From SG8-41 sp035574195 (GTDB lineage: Bacteria > Pseudomonadota > Gammaproteobacteria > Burkholderiales > SG8-41), in NCBI GenBank assembly GCA_035574195.1, contig DATLZE010000126.1:1-27539 (forward strand): a stretch of DNA of 27,539 bases, given 5' to 3'. The notes below the pieces were generated by a model, which worked only from the letters and a program-made list of their open reading frames with translations, did not search any database and was not told where the DNA came from. Below, one piece after another: positions 1 to 7,630 of the stretch (its first letter is position 1; each line of letters starts with the position of its first letter). A program made the position numbers and the translations under genes.

Positions 1-1
1 C

Positions 2-391
2 TGGCTGCCGCCGGACCGCCGGCGCGCCAACCACGAGCGCTACGCCCGGCACCTGCTCTACGGCGATCCGCTCGGCCGCTTCTCGATCCTCGCGATCGTC
101 TGGGACCGCGGGCAGAGGAGCCCCGTTCACGGCCATCACTGCTGGTGCGCGGTCGGTGTCTACCAGGGCACGCTCATGGAGACCCGCTACCGCGAGGACC
201 CGGCCGGGGGCGTGCCGGTTGCGGCCGGCGCCACGCTGCGCGCGGCGGGATCGCTCAGCTTCGATCCGGCCGCGGGAGGCATCCACCGCCTCGCCAACGA
301 GAGCGGCGAGCTCGCCGTCTCGCTGCATGTCTATGGCGTGGCGAAGGAGCGCGTCTCGGATGGCATCAACCGCATCTACCCGATGCCGTGA
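2..391 (+). CDS. Cysteine dioxygenase-like cupin protein (3' part only)
   Basis: The open frame enters from the left edge without a start, so only the last 129 residues are visible. A double-stranded beta-helix (cupin) pattern of the cysteine/thiol dioxygenase family can be read. The segment PVHGHHCWCAVGVYQG carries an HxH pair (H43 and H45 of the visible part), and GGIHRLAN supplies the third His (H95). SLHVYGV carries a Tyr (Y111) at the place of the conserved second-sphere Tyr. These would be the three iron ligands and the catalytic Tyr of an Fe(II) thiol dioxygenase, which oxidises a thiol such as cysteine or 3-mercaptopropionate to its sulfinate. The C-terminus is short and ends normally. 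The exact substrate is unknown. The MDR gene starts 54 bases downstream, so the two may be co-transcribed. Confidence 0.75.
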   Translation, partial: WLPPDRRRANHERYARHLLYGDPLGRFSILAIVWDRGQRSPVHGHHCWCAVGVYQGTLMETRYREDPAGGVPVAAGATLRAAGSLSFDPAAGGIHRLANESGELAVSLHVYGVAKERVSDGINRIYPMP

Positions 392-445
392 ATCGCCCGC
401 CGTGGAGGCCGGTTCACGAACAACGATGAACGACAGGAGCACCGG

Positions 446-1453
446 ATGAAGGCAGTCGTGCTGCCCAGGCATGGCCAACTCGACGATCTGCAGTACGTGA
501 CGGACTTCCCCGACCCGCGCGCGACCGCGGGCCATGTCGTGATCCGCGTGCGCGCCACCTCGTTCAATTACCACGACATCTTCACGGTGCGCGGCATGCC
601 CGGCATCAAGGTGCCGCTGCCGATGATCATCGGGCTCGACATGGCGGGCGAGATCCTGGAAGTCGGGCCCGGAGTGGATCCGAAATGGAAGCCGGGCGAC
701 CGCGTGCTGGTGAACCCCCTCAACCGCGAGCGGGGCTTGATGGGCGAGATGATGCACGGCGGGCTCGCCGAGAAGTGCCTGGTCGCGGAGCACCAGCTCA
801 TCCGGATGCCCGACGGCGTCGGCTTCGAGCAGGCGGCGGCGCTGCCGGTCGCCTACGGCACCGCGCACCGCATGATCGTCACCCACGACACCGTGCACAG
901 CGGCGAAAAAGTCCTGGTGCTCGGCGCAAGCGGCGGCGTCGGCACCGGCTGCGTGCTGCTCAGCAAGATGCTCGGCGCGGAGGTGATCGCCTGCGCTTCG
1001 AGCGAGGACAAGCTCCAGCGGCTCAAGGCGCTCGGGGCGGACCACGTCGTCAACTACCGGGAGACCGACTTCTCGAAATGGGTGATCGAGCGCTACGGCA
1101 AGCCGCAGCGCCGCTCCTACGAGGGCGGGGTGGACGTCGTCATCAACTTCACCGGCGGGGACACGTGGGCGCCGACGTTGAGGTGCGTGAAGCGCGGCGG
1201 CAAGATCCTGGTGTGCGGCGCGACCGCGGGCTACGACCCCAAGGAGGACCTGCGCTACATCTGGAGCTTCGAGCTGAAGATCATCGGCTCGAACAGCTTC
1301 TACAACGACAACCTCGAGGCGCTGATGGGCCTCATCCGGGAGGGAAGGATGAAGCCCGTGATCGACAAGGTGCTGCCGCTCGAGCGCGCGGTCGAAGGCC
1401 TGCGGCTGATCGAGAAGCGCGAGGTGTTCGGCAAGGTCGTCGTCACCCCCTAG
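446..1453 (+). CDS. Zinc-independent MDR-superfamily NAD(P)H oxidoreductase (quinone oxidoreductase/alcohol dehydrogenase-like)
   Basis: This 335-residue protein is full length for the medium-chain dehydrogenase/reductase superfamily. Residues 1-130 form the GroES-like substrate domain, with the family phrase GLDMAGEILEVG around residues 63-74. The Rossmann fold has the dinucleotide loop GASGGVGTG at 160-168. The four-cysteine structural zinc lobe and the catalytic Cys/His zinc ligands of true alcohol dehydrogenases are not seen, so a zinc-independent enoyl or quinone reductase-type activity is more likely. An AGGAG Shine-Dalgarno sits at 435-439, seven bases before the ATG, which fixes the start. 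It is followed after 10 bases by the acyl-CoA ligase, suggesting one transcript. The substrate is not predictable. Confidence 0.88.
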   Translation: MKAVVLPRHGQLDDLQYVTDFPDPRATAGHVVIRVRATSFNYHDIFTVRGMPGIKVPLPMIIGLDMAGEILEVGPGVDPKWKPGDRVLVNPLNRERGLMGEMMHGGLAEKCLVAEHQLIRMPDGVGFEQAAALPVAYGTAHRMIVTHDTVHSGEKVLVLGASGGVGTGCVLLSKMLGAEVIACASSEDKLQRLKALGADHVVNYRETDFSKWVIERYGKPQRRSYEGGVDVVINFTGGDTWAPTLRCVKRGGKILVCGATAGYDPKEDLRYIWSFELKIIGSNSFYNDNLEALMGLIREGRMKPVIDKVLPLERAVEGLRLIEKREVFGKVVVTP

Positions 1454-1463
1454 CTCCAGCGCA

Positions 1464-2999
1464 ATGAGCATCCCCTGCCCCGAGCCGCGCGGTTATCCCG
1501 GCAACCTCGGCCTGTTGTTCGCCGAGCACGCCGGCTCCGACAGGCCCGCGATCATCGACCTGCGCGACCCGCAGCGGCCGCATCCCGTGAGCTATCGCGA
1601 TCTCGACGCCGCGTGCGACGCGCTCGCGCGCGGTCTCGCGCGCGCCGGGCTCCATCCCGGCGATCGCATCGGCATCCTCTCGCTCAACCGCTGGGAATTC
1701 GTCGCGACGCTGCTCGGCGCGATGCGCGCCGGTGTCGTCCCGGTGCCGGTCAATATCAAGCTTGCGGCGGAAACGATCGCCTTCGTCCTCGGCGACGCGG
1801 GCGCGAAAATGGCCTTCGCCGAGCGCGAGCTGCTGCGCCTGGTGCCGGCCGGGGTGCCGGTGGTGGAGTACGGAAGCGCGGCTTTCGAGCGGTTTCTCGA
1901 CCCCGGCCCGTACACCGCGTTCGAGCCGACGCCCGATTCCATCGCGATCCAGCCCTATACCTCGGGCTCGACGGGCCGCCCCAAGGGCGTGCTGCTCACC
2001 CACTACGGGCAGAACTGGAGCCGGCTCGTCCTCGCACACACCCGCGGCACGACCGCGCGCGACGTGATCCTCGTCGCGGCCCCTCTCTACCACAAGAATG
2101 CGCTCAACGCGATCAAGCAGGGGCTCACCGCCGGGGCGACGCTGCCGCTGCTGCCGCAGTTCGACGCCGAGCGCTACCTCGAGGCGATCGGCCGCTACCG
2201 CTGCACCGTGATCTCCGGGGTGCCGACCATGATGGCGATGGTGCTCGCGCACAGGCGAGCGCTCGCGCGCACCGACACTTCCTCGGTGCGCACCATCATG
2301 ATGGGCTCGGCGCCGGCCCCGCTCAGACTGCTGGAAGAGCTGAAGGAGCGATTCCCGAACGCCGAACCGCTGGTGGTCTACGGCGTGACCGAGGGCGGGC
2401 CGGTGCCGCTCGGGCCCCATCCGCAGGGCAAACCGCGCCCGCCGGGCTCGATCGGCGTGCCCTATCCCGGCACCGAGGCGAAGCTCGTGGGTGGGCCGCA
2501 CCCCGACGAGGGCGAGCTCGTGGTGAGGAACCCCGGCGTCCTCGCCGGCTACCACAACCTGCCGCAGGAGACCGCGAAGCGGCTGCGCGAGGGCTGGTAC
2601 TACACCGGGGACATCTGCCGGCGCGACGCCGACGGCTTCTACTATTTCGTCGGGCGTGCCGACGACATGTTCGTCTGCGGCGGCGAGAACATCTATCCGG
2701 GGGAGGTGGAAGCGTTGCTCGCCCGCCATCCCGCAGTCCACCAGGCAGTGGTCATGCCCTTCGATCACGAGCTCAAGGGCCAGGTGCCCTACGCTTTCGT
2801 CGTGCTGCGCCCGGGCGCGAGCGCCTCGGAGCAGGAGCTCAAGCGCTTCGCGCTCGCGAACGGGCCGGCCTACCAGCACCCGCGGCGGGTGTTCTTCCTG
2901 CGGGAACTGCCGCTCGCGGGCACCAACAAGATCGACAAGGAGCGGCTGCGGCGCTGGGTCGCCGAGGGCGCCCTGAAACCCGTGACCGATGGCGCGTGA
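1464..2999 (+). CDS. AMP-forming acyl-CoA synthetase (ANL superfamily ligase)
   Basis: The 511-residue protein has the complete adenylate-forming enzyme layout. The phosphate loop is YTSGSTGRPKGVLLTH (165-180). The YGVTEGGP motif lies at 306-313. The hinge region contains TGD (D383) and R398, followed by the flexible C-terminal domain with GGENIYPGEVE (406-416). The acyl-adenylate Lys is K489 in GTNKIDKERL. All catalytic residues are present, so the enzyme should activate a carboxylic acid with ATP and CoA. The nearby UbiD/UbiX pair, ABC importer and PaaI thioesterase make an aromatic or fatty acid plausible, but the acyl pocket cannot be read to a substrate. The start has no strong Shine-Dalgarno and may depend on coupling to the MDR gene 10 bases upstream. 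Confidence 0.92.
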   Translation: MSIPCPEPRGYPGNLGLLFAEHAGSDRPAIIDLRDPQRPHPVSYRDLDAACDALARGLARAGLHPGDRIGILSLNRWEFVATLLGAMRAGVVPVPVNIKLAAETIAFVLGDAGAKMAFAERELLRLVPAGVPVVEYGSAAFERFLDPGPYTAFEPTPDSIAIQPYTSGSTGRPKGVLLTHYGQNWSRLVLAHTRGTTARDVILVAAPLYHKNALNAIKQGLTAGATLPLLPQFDAERYLEAIGRYRCTVISGVPTMMAMVLAHRRALARTDTSSVRTIMMGSAPAPLRLLEELKERFPNAEPLVVYGVTEGGPVPLGPHPQGKPRPPGSIGVPYPGTEAKLVGGPHPDEGELVVRNPGVLAGYHNLPQETAKRLREGWYYTGDICRRDADGFYYFVGRADDMFVCGGENIYPGEVEALLARHPAVHQAVVMPFDHELKGQVPYAFVVLRPGASASEQELKRFALANGPAYQHPRRVFFLRELPLAGTNKIDKERLRRWVAEGALKPVTDGA

Positions 3000-3009
3000 C
3001 CGATACGGC

Positions 3010-3023
3010 CCGACCGCGGTCGG
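3010..3023. repeat. Perfect 14-bp palindrome between ligase and thioesterase genes
   Basis: CCGACCGCGGTCGG reads identically on both strands. It lies 11 bases after the ligase stop and about 45 bases before the thioesterase start. It could form a short hairpin with a CGCG loop or act as a dimeric-protein operator. Neither role is shown, and such palindromes are not rare in very GC-rich DNA. Confidence 0.4.
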
Positions 3024-3068
3024 CGGCGGCTGCAAACCGCCCACTGCGAACTATTCTGGAGCTGGCGC

Positions 3069-3488
3069 ATGGACGAGCAGGTGATTGGAGTCGAGAAATT
3101 GCAAGAGCTGATCGGGCGCGGTCCGTTCAACCGCTGGTTGAATTTCACCGTGCTAAAAAGCGGGGAGGAAGGCGTCGAGATCAGGGCCGCGTGGCGCGAG
3201 GAGTGGGTGGTCAATCCCGAGCGCCGCTACACGCACGGCGGCATCCTCGCCGCGATCATAGATGTCGCGGCCGACTACGCGATCGCGGCCCGGCTCGGGC
3301 GCCCGGTTCCCACCATAGACCTGCGCGTGGACTATCACAAGGCGGCGATGCCCGGAGATCTCACCGCAAAGTCGCGCGTGGTGCGCATGGGCACCCAGTA
3401 CTGCACCGCCGAAGCCTACCTCTACGACAAGGACGGCGCGCTCGTCGCGAGCGGCCGCGGCACCTATTTCACGGCCGCCGCCAGGTGA
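3069..3488 (+). CDS. PaaI-family hotdog-fold acyl-CoA thioesterase
   Basis: This 139-residue protein matches the PaaI/YbgC-type hotdog thioesterases in length and motif. THGGILAAIIDVAADYA (55-71) is the family signature, with the HGG turn at 56-58 and the acidic residue D65 on the central helix. The strand VPTIDLRVDYHKAA and the C-terminal GRGTYF segment complete the fold. It is expected to hydrolyse an acyl- or aryl-CoA thioester in the cytoplasm as a homotetramer. A GGAG at 3058-3061, seven bases before the ATG, supports the start. Placed between a CoA ligase and a decarboxylase, it may recycle CoA from dead-end thioesters or release a pathway intermediate; that role is inference. Confidence 0.88.
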   Translation: MDEQVIGVEKLQELIGRGPFNRWLNFTVLKSGEEGVEIRAAWREEWVVNPERRYTHGGILAAIIDVAADYAIAARLGRPVPTIDLRVDYHKAAMPGDLTAKSRVVRMGTQYCTAEAYLYDKDGALVASGRGTYFTAAAR

Positions 3489-3560
3489 CGAGCCCGAGCC
3501 TCGAAAGCGAATCGTGGAAGCGAACCCCGGAAAAAGCCGGTGGCGCGCAGGATCCGCCAC

Positions 3561-3584
3561 GATTGACGATTCGCGATTGACGAC
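3561..3584. repeat. Short tandem, partly palindromic intergenic motif
   Basis: The gap between the thioesterase and permease genes contains GATTGACG twice, separated by ATTCGC. Related words recur in other gaps of the window: GATTGGCGATTCACGAAC around 20203-20223, GGTTCACGAAC at about 412-422, and TTCACGATTC around 16543-16552. This may be a small dispersed extragenic element. The copies are short and imperfect, so chance similarity is possible. Confidence 0.3.
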
Positions 3585-3602
3585 CCAGGTCTCGCCGGCA
3601 CA

Positions 3603-4412
3603 GTGAGCGAATACACCGACGACAGGCCGCCGCCGGCCGTGGCGCGCGGGCTCCGGCTGGGTCTGCTCGCCCAGCGCCTCGCGCTGGTGGCAGCGCTCTT
3701 CGCGCTGTGGTGGGCGGCCTCGCTCGGCGTGCCGCACTACGTCCTGCCCGGGCCGCCGCGCGTGTTCGATGCGCTCAGGGCGATCTCCGCGAACAACGAC
3801 CTCTGGGTGAACCTCGGCATCACGCTCGCGCGGGTCGTCGCGGGCTTCGCGCTCGCCGCGCTGGTGGGGGTGCCGCTCGGGATCGTGCTCGGCGCGACGC
3901 GCCGGCTCGGCGAATTCTTCGAGCCCGTGATTCCCGTACTCAATACCGTCTCCTCCGCGATCTGGGCGATCTTCGCGATCATCTGGTTCGGCATCTCCAA
4001 CGCGACCACCGTCTTCGTCGTGTTCATGACCGCGATGCCGCTCATCGTCACCAACGTGTGGCAAGGCACGCGCACCGTGAACGCCGATTACATCGAGCTC
4101 GCGCGCGCGCTGCGCGTGCCGCCCGCGGGGATCGTGGTAAAGATCTACCTGCCCACGATCATGCCCTACTTCTTCTCGGGGGCGCGCCTCGCCTTCGGCT
4201 TCGGCTGGCGGGTGTCGCTGGTCGCCGAGACACTGGGCTCCTCGAGCGGTGTAGGATATCGGCTGCGGCAGGCGGCCGACCTCATTCAGACCGACCACGT
4301 GTTCGCGTGGACGCTGACGCTGGTGGCGATGATGGCCACCCTCGAGATGGGGATATTGAGGCCCCTCGAAAACCATCTGTTCCGCTGGAAGAAGGAAACG
4401 GAAAAGACATGA
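3603..4412 (+). CDS. ABC transporter permease, NitT/TauT (SsuC/TauC-like) family
   Basis: The 269-residue protein begins at a GTG (gtgagcgaatac) and is rich in hydrophobic helices consistent with about six membrane spans. The cytoplasmic EAA loop that docks on the ATPase is visible as IELARALRVPPAGIVVKIYLP, with the Gly-containing turn typical of binding-protein-dependent permeases. The N-terminal LGVPHYVLPGPPRVFDAL segment is characteristic of nitrate/sulfonate/taurine-type permeases. It should form the membrane channel together with the ATPase at 6791 and the binding protein at 7631. Its stop overlaps the UbiX start (ATGA, 4409-4412), so translation of transporter and decarboxylase cofactor enzyme is coupled. 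No clear Shine-Dalgarno precedes the GTG. Confidence 0.9.
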   Translation: MSEYTDDRPPPAVARGLRLGLLAQRLALVAALFALWWAASLGVPHYVLPGPPRVFDALRAISANNDLWVNLGITLARVVAGFALAALVGVPLGIVLGATRRLGEFFEPVIPVLNTVSSAIWAIFAIIWFGISNATTVFVVFMTAMPLIVTNVWQGTRTVNADYIELARALRVPPAGIVVKIYLPTIMPYFFSGARLAFGFGWRVSLVAETLGSSSGVGYRLRQAADLIQTDHVFAWTLTLVAMMATLEMGILRPLENHLFRWKKETEKT

Positions 4413-5029
4413 GCGCGCGCAGGGCGGCACGCCGCGGGAAGAAGCGGCTGATCGTAGCGATAACCGGCGCCACCGGCTCGATCTACGGGGTGCGGATCCT
4501 CGAGCGCGTGCGCGCGATGCCGGAGTGGGAGACGCATCTCATCGTCTCGGAGGCCGGCGCTATGAACGCGTGGGAAGATCACAGGCTCAGGCGCCGCGAC
4601 ATCGAAAAGCTCGCCGATGTCGTGCACAACGTGCGCGACGTGGGCGCAAGCATCGCGAGCGGCTCCTTCATCACCCACGGCATGGTGGTCGCGCCCTGCT
4701 CGATGAGGACGCTGGCGGGTATTGCGCACGGCTTCGCCGACAACCTCATCACCCGCGCCGCCGACGTGATCCTCAAGGAGCGGCGCCGTCTCGTGCTGCT
4801 CACGCGGGAGGCACCGCTCAACCTCGCGCACCTCAGGAACATGGTCGCGGTGACCGAGATGGGAGGCATCATCTTCCCGCCGGTGCCCGCCTTCTACAGT
4901 CACGCCCGGACGCTCGACGCGATGGTCAACCACACCGTGGGGCGGGTGCTCGACGCCCTCGGCATCGAGCACGACACCATCGCGCGCTGGCAGGGCATGG
5001 GCAGCGACGCGCAGCGGGAGGAGGCGTGA
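4409..5029 (+). CDS. ubiX: UbiX-family flavin prenyltransferase
   Basis: The 206-residue protein closely follows bacterial UbiX. RLIVAITGATGSIYGVRIL (13-31) is the FMN-binding nucleotide fold. SGSFITHGMVVAPCSMRTLAGI (84-105) carries the flavin and phosphate contacts. ITRAADVILKERRRLVLLTREAPL contains the K123/R133/E134 cluster, and PPVPAFY ends in the conserved Tyr (Y163). UbiX prenylates reduced FMN with dimethylallyl phosphate to make prenyl-FMN, the cofactor of UbiD decarboxylases. The start ATG overlaps the permease stop, and the stop TGA overlaps the UbiD GTG, so cofactor maker and user are made together. The protein is probably dedicated to the adjacent decarboxylase rather than to ubiquinone synthesis, though that is inferred from position alone. 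Confidence 0.95.
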   Translation: MSARRAARRGKKRLIVAITGATGSIYGVRILERVRAMPEWETHLIVSEAGAMNAWEDHRLRRRDIEKLADVVHNVRDVGASIASGSFITHGMVVAPCSMRTLAGIAHGFADNLITRAADVILKERRRLVLLTREAPLNLAHLRNMVAVTEMGGIIFPPVPAFYSHARTLDAMVNHTVGRVLDALGIEHDTIARWQGMGSDAQREEA

Positions 5030-6660
5030 ACACACGGTTTTCCGAAGAAGACTTCCGCGGGTTCCTCGACCGGCTGCGCCGCGAGGGAGAGCTCACCGAC
5101 ATCCGCCAGCCAGTGGACATCCGCCACATCGCGACGCTGGTGGATCAGGCGCAGACCGCGCTGCTCTTCCACGATGTGATCGGCTACGAGCTGCCGGTGG
5201 TGTCGGGCATCATCCGTTCGCGCAAGCGGGCGATCCTGTCCATGGGCTGCGCGGACTATGGCGAGATCGAGCGGCGGTTGCAGCAGGGCATTGACCACCC
5301 GATCCCTCCGCGCTACGTCGAGACGGCGCCCGCGCGCGAAGTGGTGGCGGTCGGCGACGAGGTGGATCTCTACCGGCTGCCGATACCGATGTCCTCGATC
5401 TACGACGGCGGTCCGATGATCACCGCCGGGGTGGTGATCGCGCGGGACCCGGAATACGGCTTCAATTCCGGGATCTACCGCTTCATGGTGAAGGAGAAAA
5501 ATCTCACCGGCATCGACATCGTGACGCCGAACAACATGCGGCTGTTCGCGAGCCGCGCGTTCGAGGCGGGCCGCTCCTGCCCGATCTCGATCTCGATCGG
5601 CACGCATCCCTTCGAGATCATGGGCTCCGGTTTCCGCGCTCCGCTCGGCGTGGACGAGATGGCGATCGCGGGCGGCATCCGCGGCGCGCCGGTCGAGCTC
5701 GCGATGTGCGAGACCGTGGAGCTGCCGTGCATCGCCGGCGCCGAAATCGTGCTCGAGGCCGAGATCCTGCCCACCGGCTGGACGCATCCGGAGGGGCGCT
5801 TCGGGGAGTTCACGCGGCTGATGGGCGGGCTGCACTGGAATCCGCTGGTCCGGGTGAAGGCGATCACGCGCCGCCGCGACGCGATCTACTACGCGCTGCA
5901 CATGCCCTGGGAGAACACCTGGCTCGCCGCGCCCACGCGCTACGCCGCGATCCGCCGCGCGCTCGCGAGCGCCGGCGTGCAGGTGAAGGACATCAACGTC
6001 ACGCTCGGCGGCTGCGGCTTCTGGCACGCCGTGATCTCGATCCGCAAGCAGCCGGGGGAAGGCAAGAACGCGCTGCTTGCGGCACTGACCGCGCAGGACA
6101 TCAAGCACGTGGTCGTGGTGGACGACGACATCGACGTGCACGACCCGGTGGAGGTGGAGTGGGCGATCGCGACGCGCGTGCAGGGCGACCGCGACATCGT
6201 CGTCGTGCCCGGAGCGCGCGCCAAGCCGCTCGATCCGAGCTTGCCGGTGACGCCCCCCGGAGTGGTGCCGACCGGCGCGAAGGTCGGCGTTGACGCGACC
6301 ATTCCGGAAGGCGTGCCGCGCGAGCGCTACGAGCGCATCGCCTACGCCTACGCCGACCGCGCCCGGATCGAGGATTATCTCCAGGGCAAGGCCGATCCCC
6401 TGCCCTCCGCGGCAGGTCACGACGAGCAGCTCGTCGCGCGCCTCGCCACCGAGATCGTCGCGCTGATCGAGAAGGAGCCGAAGTACTACCAGGAAATCGC
6501 GCAACATTTCGGCGCCTACGAGTTCCAGGCGGTGGCGCGCGCGCTGGGGAAGCTGCACGCCGAGGGCATGCTGTGGCAGGATGCGCGCGGGCGCGCCTGC
6601 CTCAAGAACTCGCGCTTCGCCGCGAAGCCGCCCGCCGGCAACAGCGGCAACGACGGCTGA
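5026..6660 (+). CDS. UbiD-family prenyl-FMN-dependent decarboxylase with C-terminal winged-helix-like extension
   Basis: Starting at the GTG that overlaps the UbiX stop (GTGA), the protein has 544 residues, longer than the roughly 450-500 usual in the family. The catalytic Arg is R152 in FNSGIYR, with the metal-ligand Asn at N147. The two glutamates of the E-R-E triad fall in EGRFGE (E256 and E261), so decarboxylation of an aromatic or alpha,beta-unsaturated acid is chemically supported. The position of the third metal ligand seems to read PNN rather than the usual His-containing motif. About residues 465-535 (EKEPKYYQEIAQHFGAY and following) resemble a winged helix-turn-helix that is not part of the standard UbiD fold. 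The substrate is unknown; the position inside an ABC importer operon suggests a transported carboxylate. Confidence 0.92.
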   Translation: MNTRFSEEDFRGFLDRLRREGELTDIRQPVDIRHIATLVDQAQTALLFHDVIGYELPVVSGIIRSRKRAILSMGCADYGEIERRLQQGIDHPIPPRYVETAPAREVVAVGDEVDLYRLPIPMSSIYDGGPMITAGVVIARDPEYGFNSGIYRFMVKEKNLTGIDIVTPNNMRLFASRAFEAGRSCPISISIGTHPFEIMGSGFRAPLGVDEMAIAGGIRGAPVELAMCETVELPCIAGAEIVLEAEILPTGWTHPEGRFGEFTRLMGGLHWNPLVRVKAITRRRDAIYYALHMPWENTWLAAPTRYAAIRRALASAGVQVKDINVTLGGCGFWHAVISIRKQPGEGKNALLAALTAQDIKHVVVVDDDIDVHDPVEVEWAIATRVQGDRDIVVVPGARAKPLDPSLPVTPPGVVPTGAKVGVDATIPEGVPRERYERIAYAYADRARIEDYLQGKADPLPSAAGHDEQLVARLATEIVALIEKEPKYYQEIAQHFGAYEFQAVARALGKLHAEGMLWQDARGRACLKNSRFAAKPPAGNSGNDG

Positions 6661-6790
6661 ATCCCTTTTCCTGCCGCGGCTTGCAGCCGGAAAGAACCAG
6701 TCCCCAGCGACAAAGTCCGTGGAATGATCTTGCTCGCGCTCATCGGCGTGGCCCGGCGGCCGCAGGGAGGTTGCGGCACGACTTCGTGAC

Positions 6791-7558
6791 ATGGATGCCA
6801 TCGTGACTGCAACCGCGCCGGCAATCGCGCTGCGCGGCGTGAGCAAACGGTTCGAGGGCCCGGGCGGAGAGCTCGAGGTTCTGAGGGAGATCTCCTTCGA
6901 CGTGCCCGCGCGCTCGATTCTCGCCATCCTCGGCGCCTCCGGCTGCGGCAAGAGCACGCTGCTCAACATCATCTCGGGCATCGCGCGCCCGAGCGCGGGT
7001 AGCATCCGCTTCGGCGGCGTGCCGGCCGGGGAATTCACCGGCTGGAGCGCGATCGGATACATGTTCCAGGACGACCGGCTGCTGCCGTGGCGCACCGCCT
7101 GCCGCAACGTCGAGCTCGCGCTGGAGGCGGGTGCGGTGCCGCGCGCGGAGCGGCGCCGGCGCGCGCGCGAGGCGCTCGCGCTGGTCGGGCTCGAGGAGTT
7201 CGCCGACGCCTTCCCCTACCAGCTCTCCGGCGGCATGCGCTCGCGCGTCGCGCTCGCGCGCAGCCTCGTCGCCGAGCCCCGCATCCTGCTGATGGACGAG
7301 CCGTTCTCGCGCCTCGATGCGCAGACGCGCTCGTTCATGCACGGCGAGGTCTTGCGCATCCAGGATCTCAAGCACATGACCATCGTCTTCGTCACCCACG
7401 ACGTGGAGGAGGCAGCGGTGCTCGCCGACCAGGTGGTGGTGCTCACGCCCCGCCCGGGGCGCGTGCGGGAGATCGTGGACATCCCGTGCGAGCGCCCGCG
7501 CGACCCCACCCATCCCGCGGTGGCCGCCTACATCCAGCGCCTGCGGGCGCTGATCTGA
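6791..7558 (+). CDS. ABC transporter ATP-binding protein, NitT/TauT (SsuB/TauB-like) family
   Basis: The 255-residue protein has every ABC ATPase motif: Walker A GASGCGKST (48-56), the Q-loop at Q93 in FQDDRLLPW, signature LSGGM (145-149), Walker B ILLMDEPF (165-172) and switch H203 in VTHDVEEA. The motif set and length match the ATPase of nitrate/sulfonate/taurine importers. It energises the permease at 3603 although the two genes are separated by ubiX/ubiD. The 130-base gap before it holds only a 5-bp hairpin (6677-6689) and a distant AGGGAGG. No good Shine-Dalgarno sits next to the ATG, so a nearby GTG (6803, in frame) remains a possible start. Confidence 0.93.
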   Translation: MDAIVTATAPAIALRGVSKRFEGPGGELEVLREISFDVPARSILAILGASGCGKSTLLNIISGIARPSAGSIRFGGVPAGEFTGWSAIGYMFQDDRLLPWRTACRNVELALEAGAVPRAERRRRAREALALVGLEEFADAFPYQLSGGMRSRVALARSLVAEPRILLMDEPFSRLDAQTRSFMHGEVLRIQDLKHMTIVFVTHDVEEAAVLADQVVVLTPRPGRVREIVDIPCERPRDPTHPAVAAYIQRLRALI

Positions 7559-7562
7559 AGAA

Positions 7563-7584
7563 CCCGCGGCTCGCGGCCCGCGGG
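7563..7584. other. GC-rich hairpin after the ABC ATPase gene
   Basis: CCCGCGG (7563-7569) and CCGCGGG (7578-7584) form a perfect 7-bp stem with an 8-base loop, four bases after the ATPase stop. No T-run follows, so it is not a standard Rho-independent terminator. It may stabilise the upstream mRNA end or lower expression of the ATPase relative to the binding protein. Confidence 0.4.
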
Positions 7585-7592
7585 CTGTGACT

Positions 7593-7600
7593 GGTAGAAT
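7593..7600 (+). promoter_or_regulatory. Possible extended -10 promoter of the binding-protein gene
   Basis: TGGTAGAAT ends 30 bases before the ATG and fits an extended -10 (TGN plus TAGAAT, five of six matches to TATAAT). No convincing -35 is seen 17 bases upstream. It would allow the binding protein to be expressed in excess over the membrane subunits, as is common for ABC importers. Confidence 0.35.
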
Positions 7601-7630
7601 CTTTCACGCATCTTTCCACGAGTCTCCGCC

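Noticed and set aside
1443..3044. A 533-codon open frame on the minus strand opposite the acyl-CoA ligase
   Set aside because: Its composition is Arg/His/Gly-rich with no family motif. It is the antisense shadow of a well-supported gene in GC-rich DNA.
3540..3560. GTGGCG/CGCCAC stem with a T-rich flank on the minus strand
   Set aside because: It would terminate minus-strand transcription, but no minus-strand gene is present here.
4900..7107. A 735-codon minus-strand open frame across UbiD
   Set aside because: It covers the complete UbiD gene and its flanks antisense and has no recognisable domain; the plus-strand UbiX/UbiD/ATPase motifs are unambiguous.
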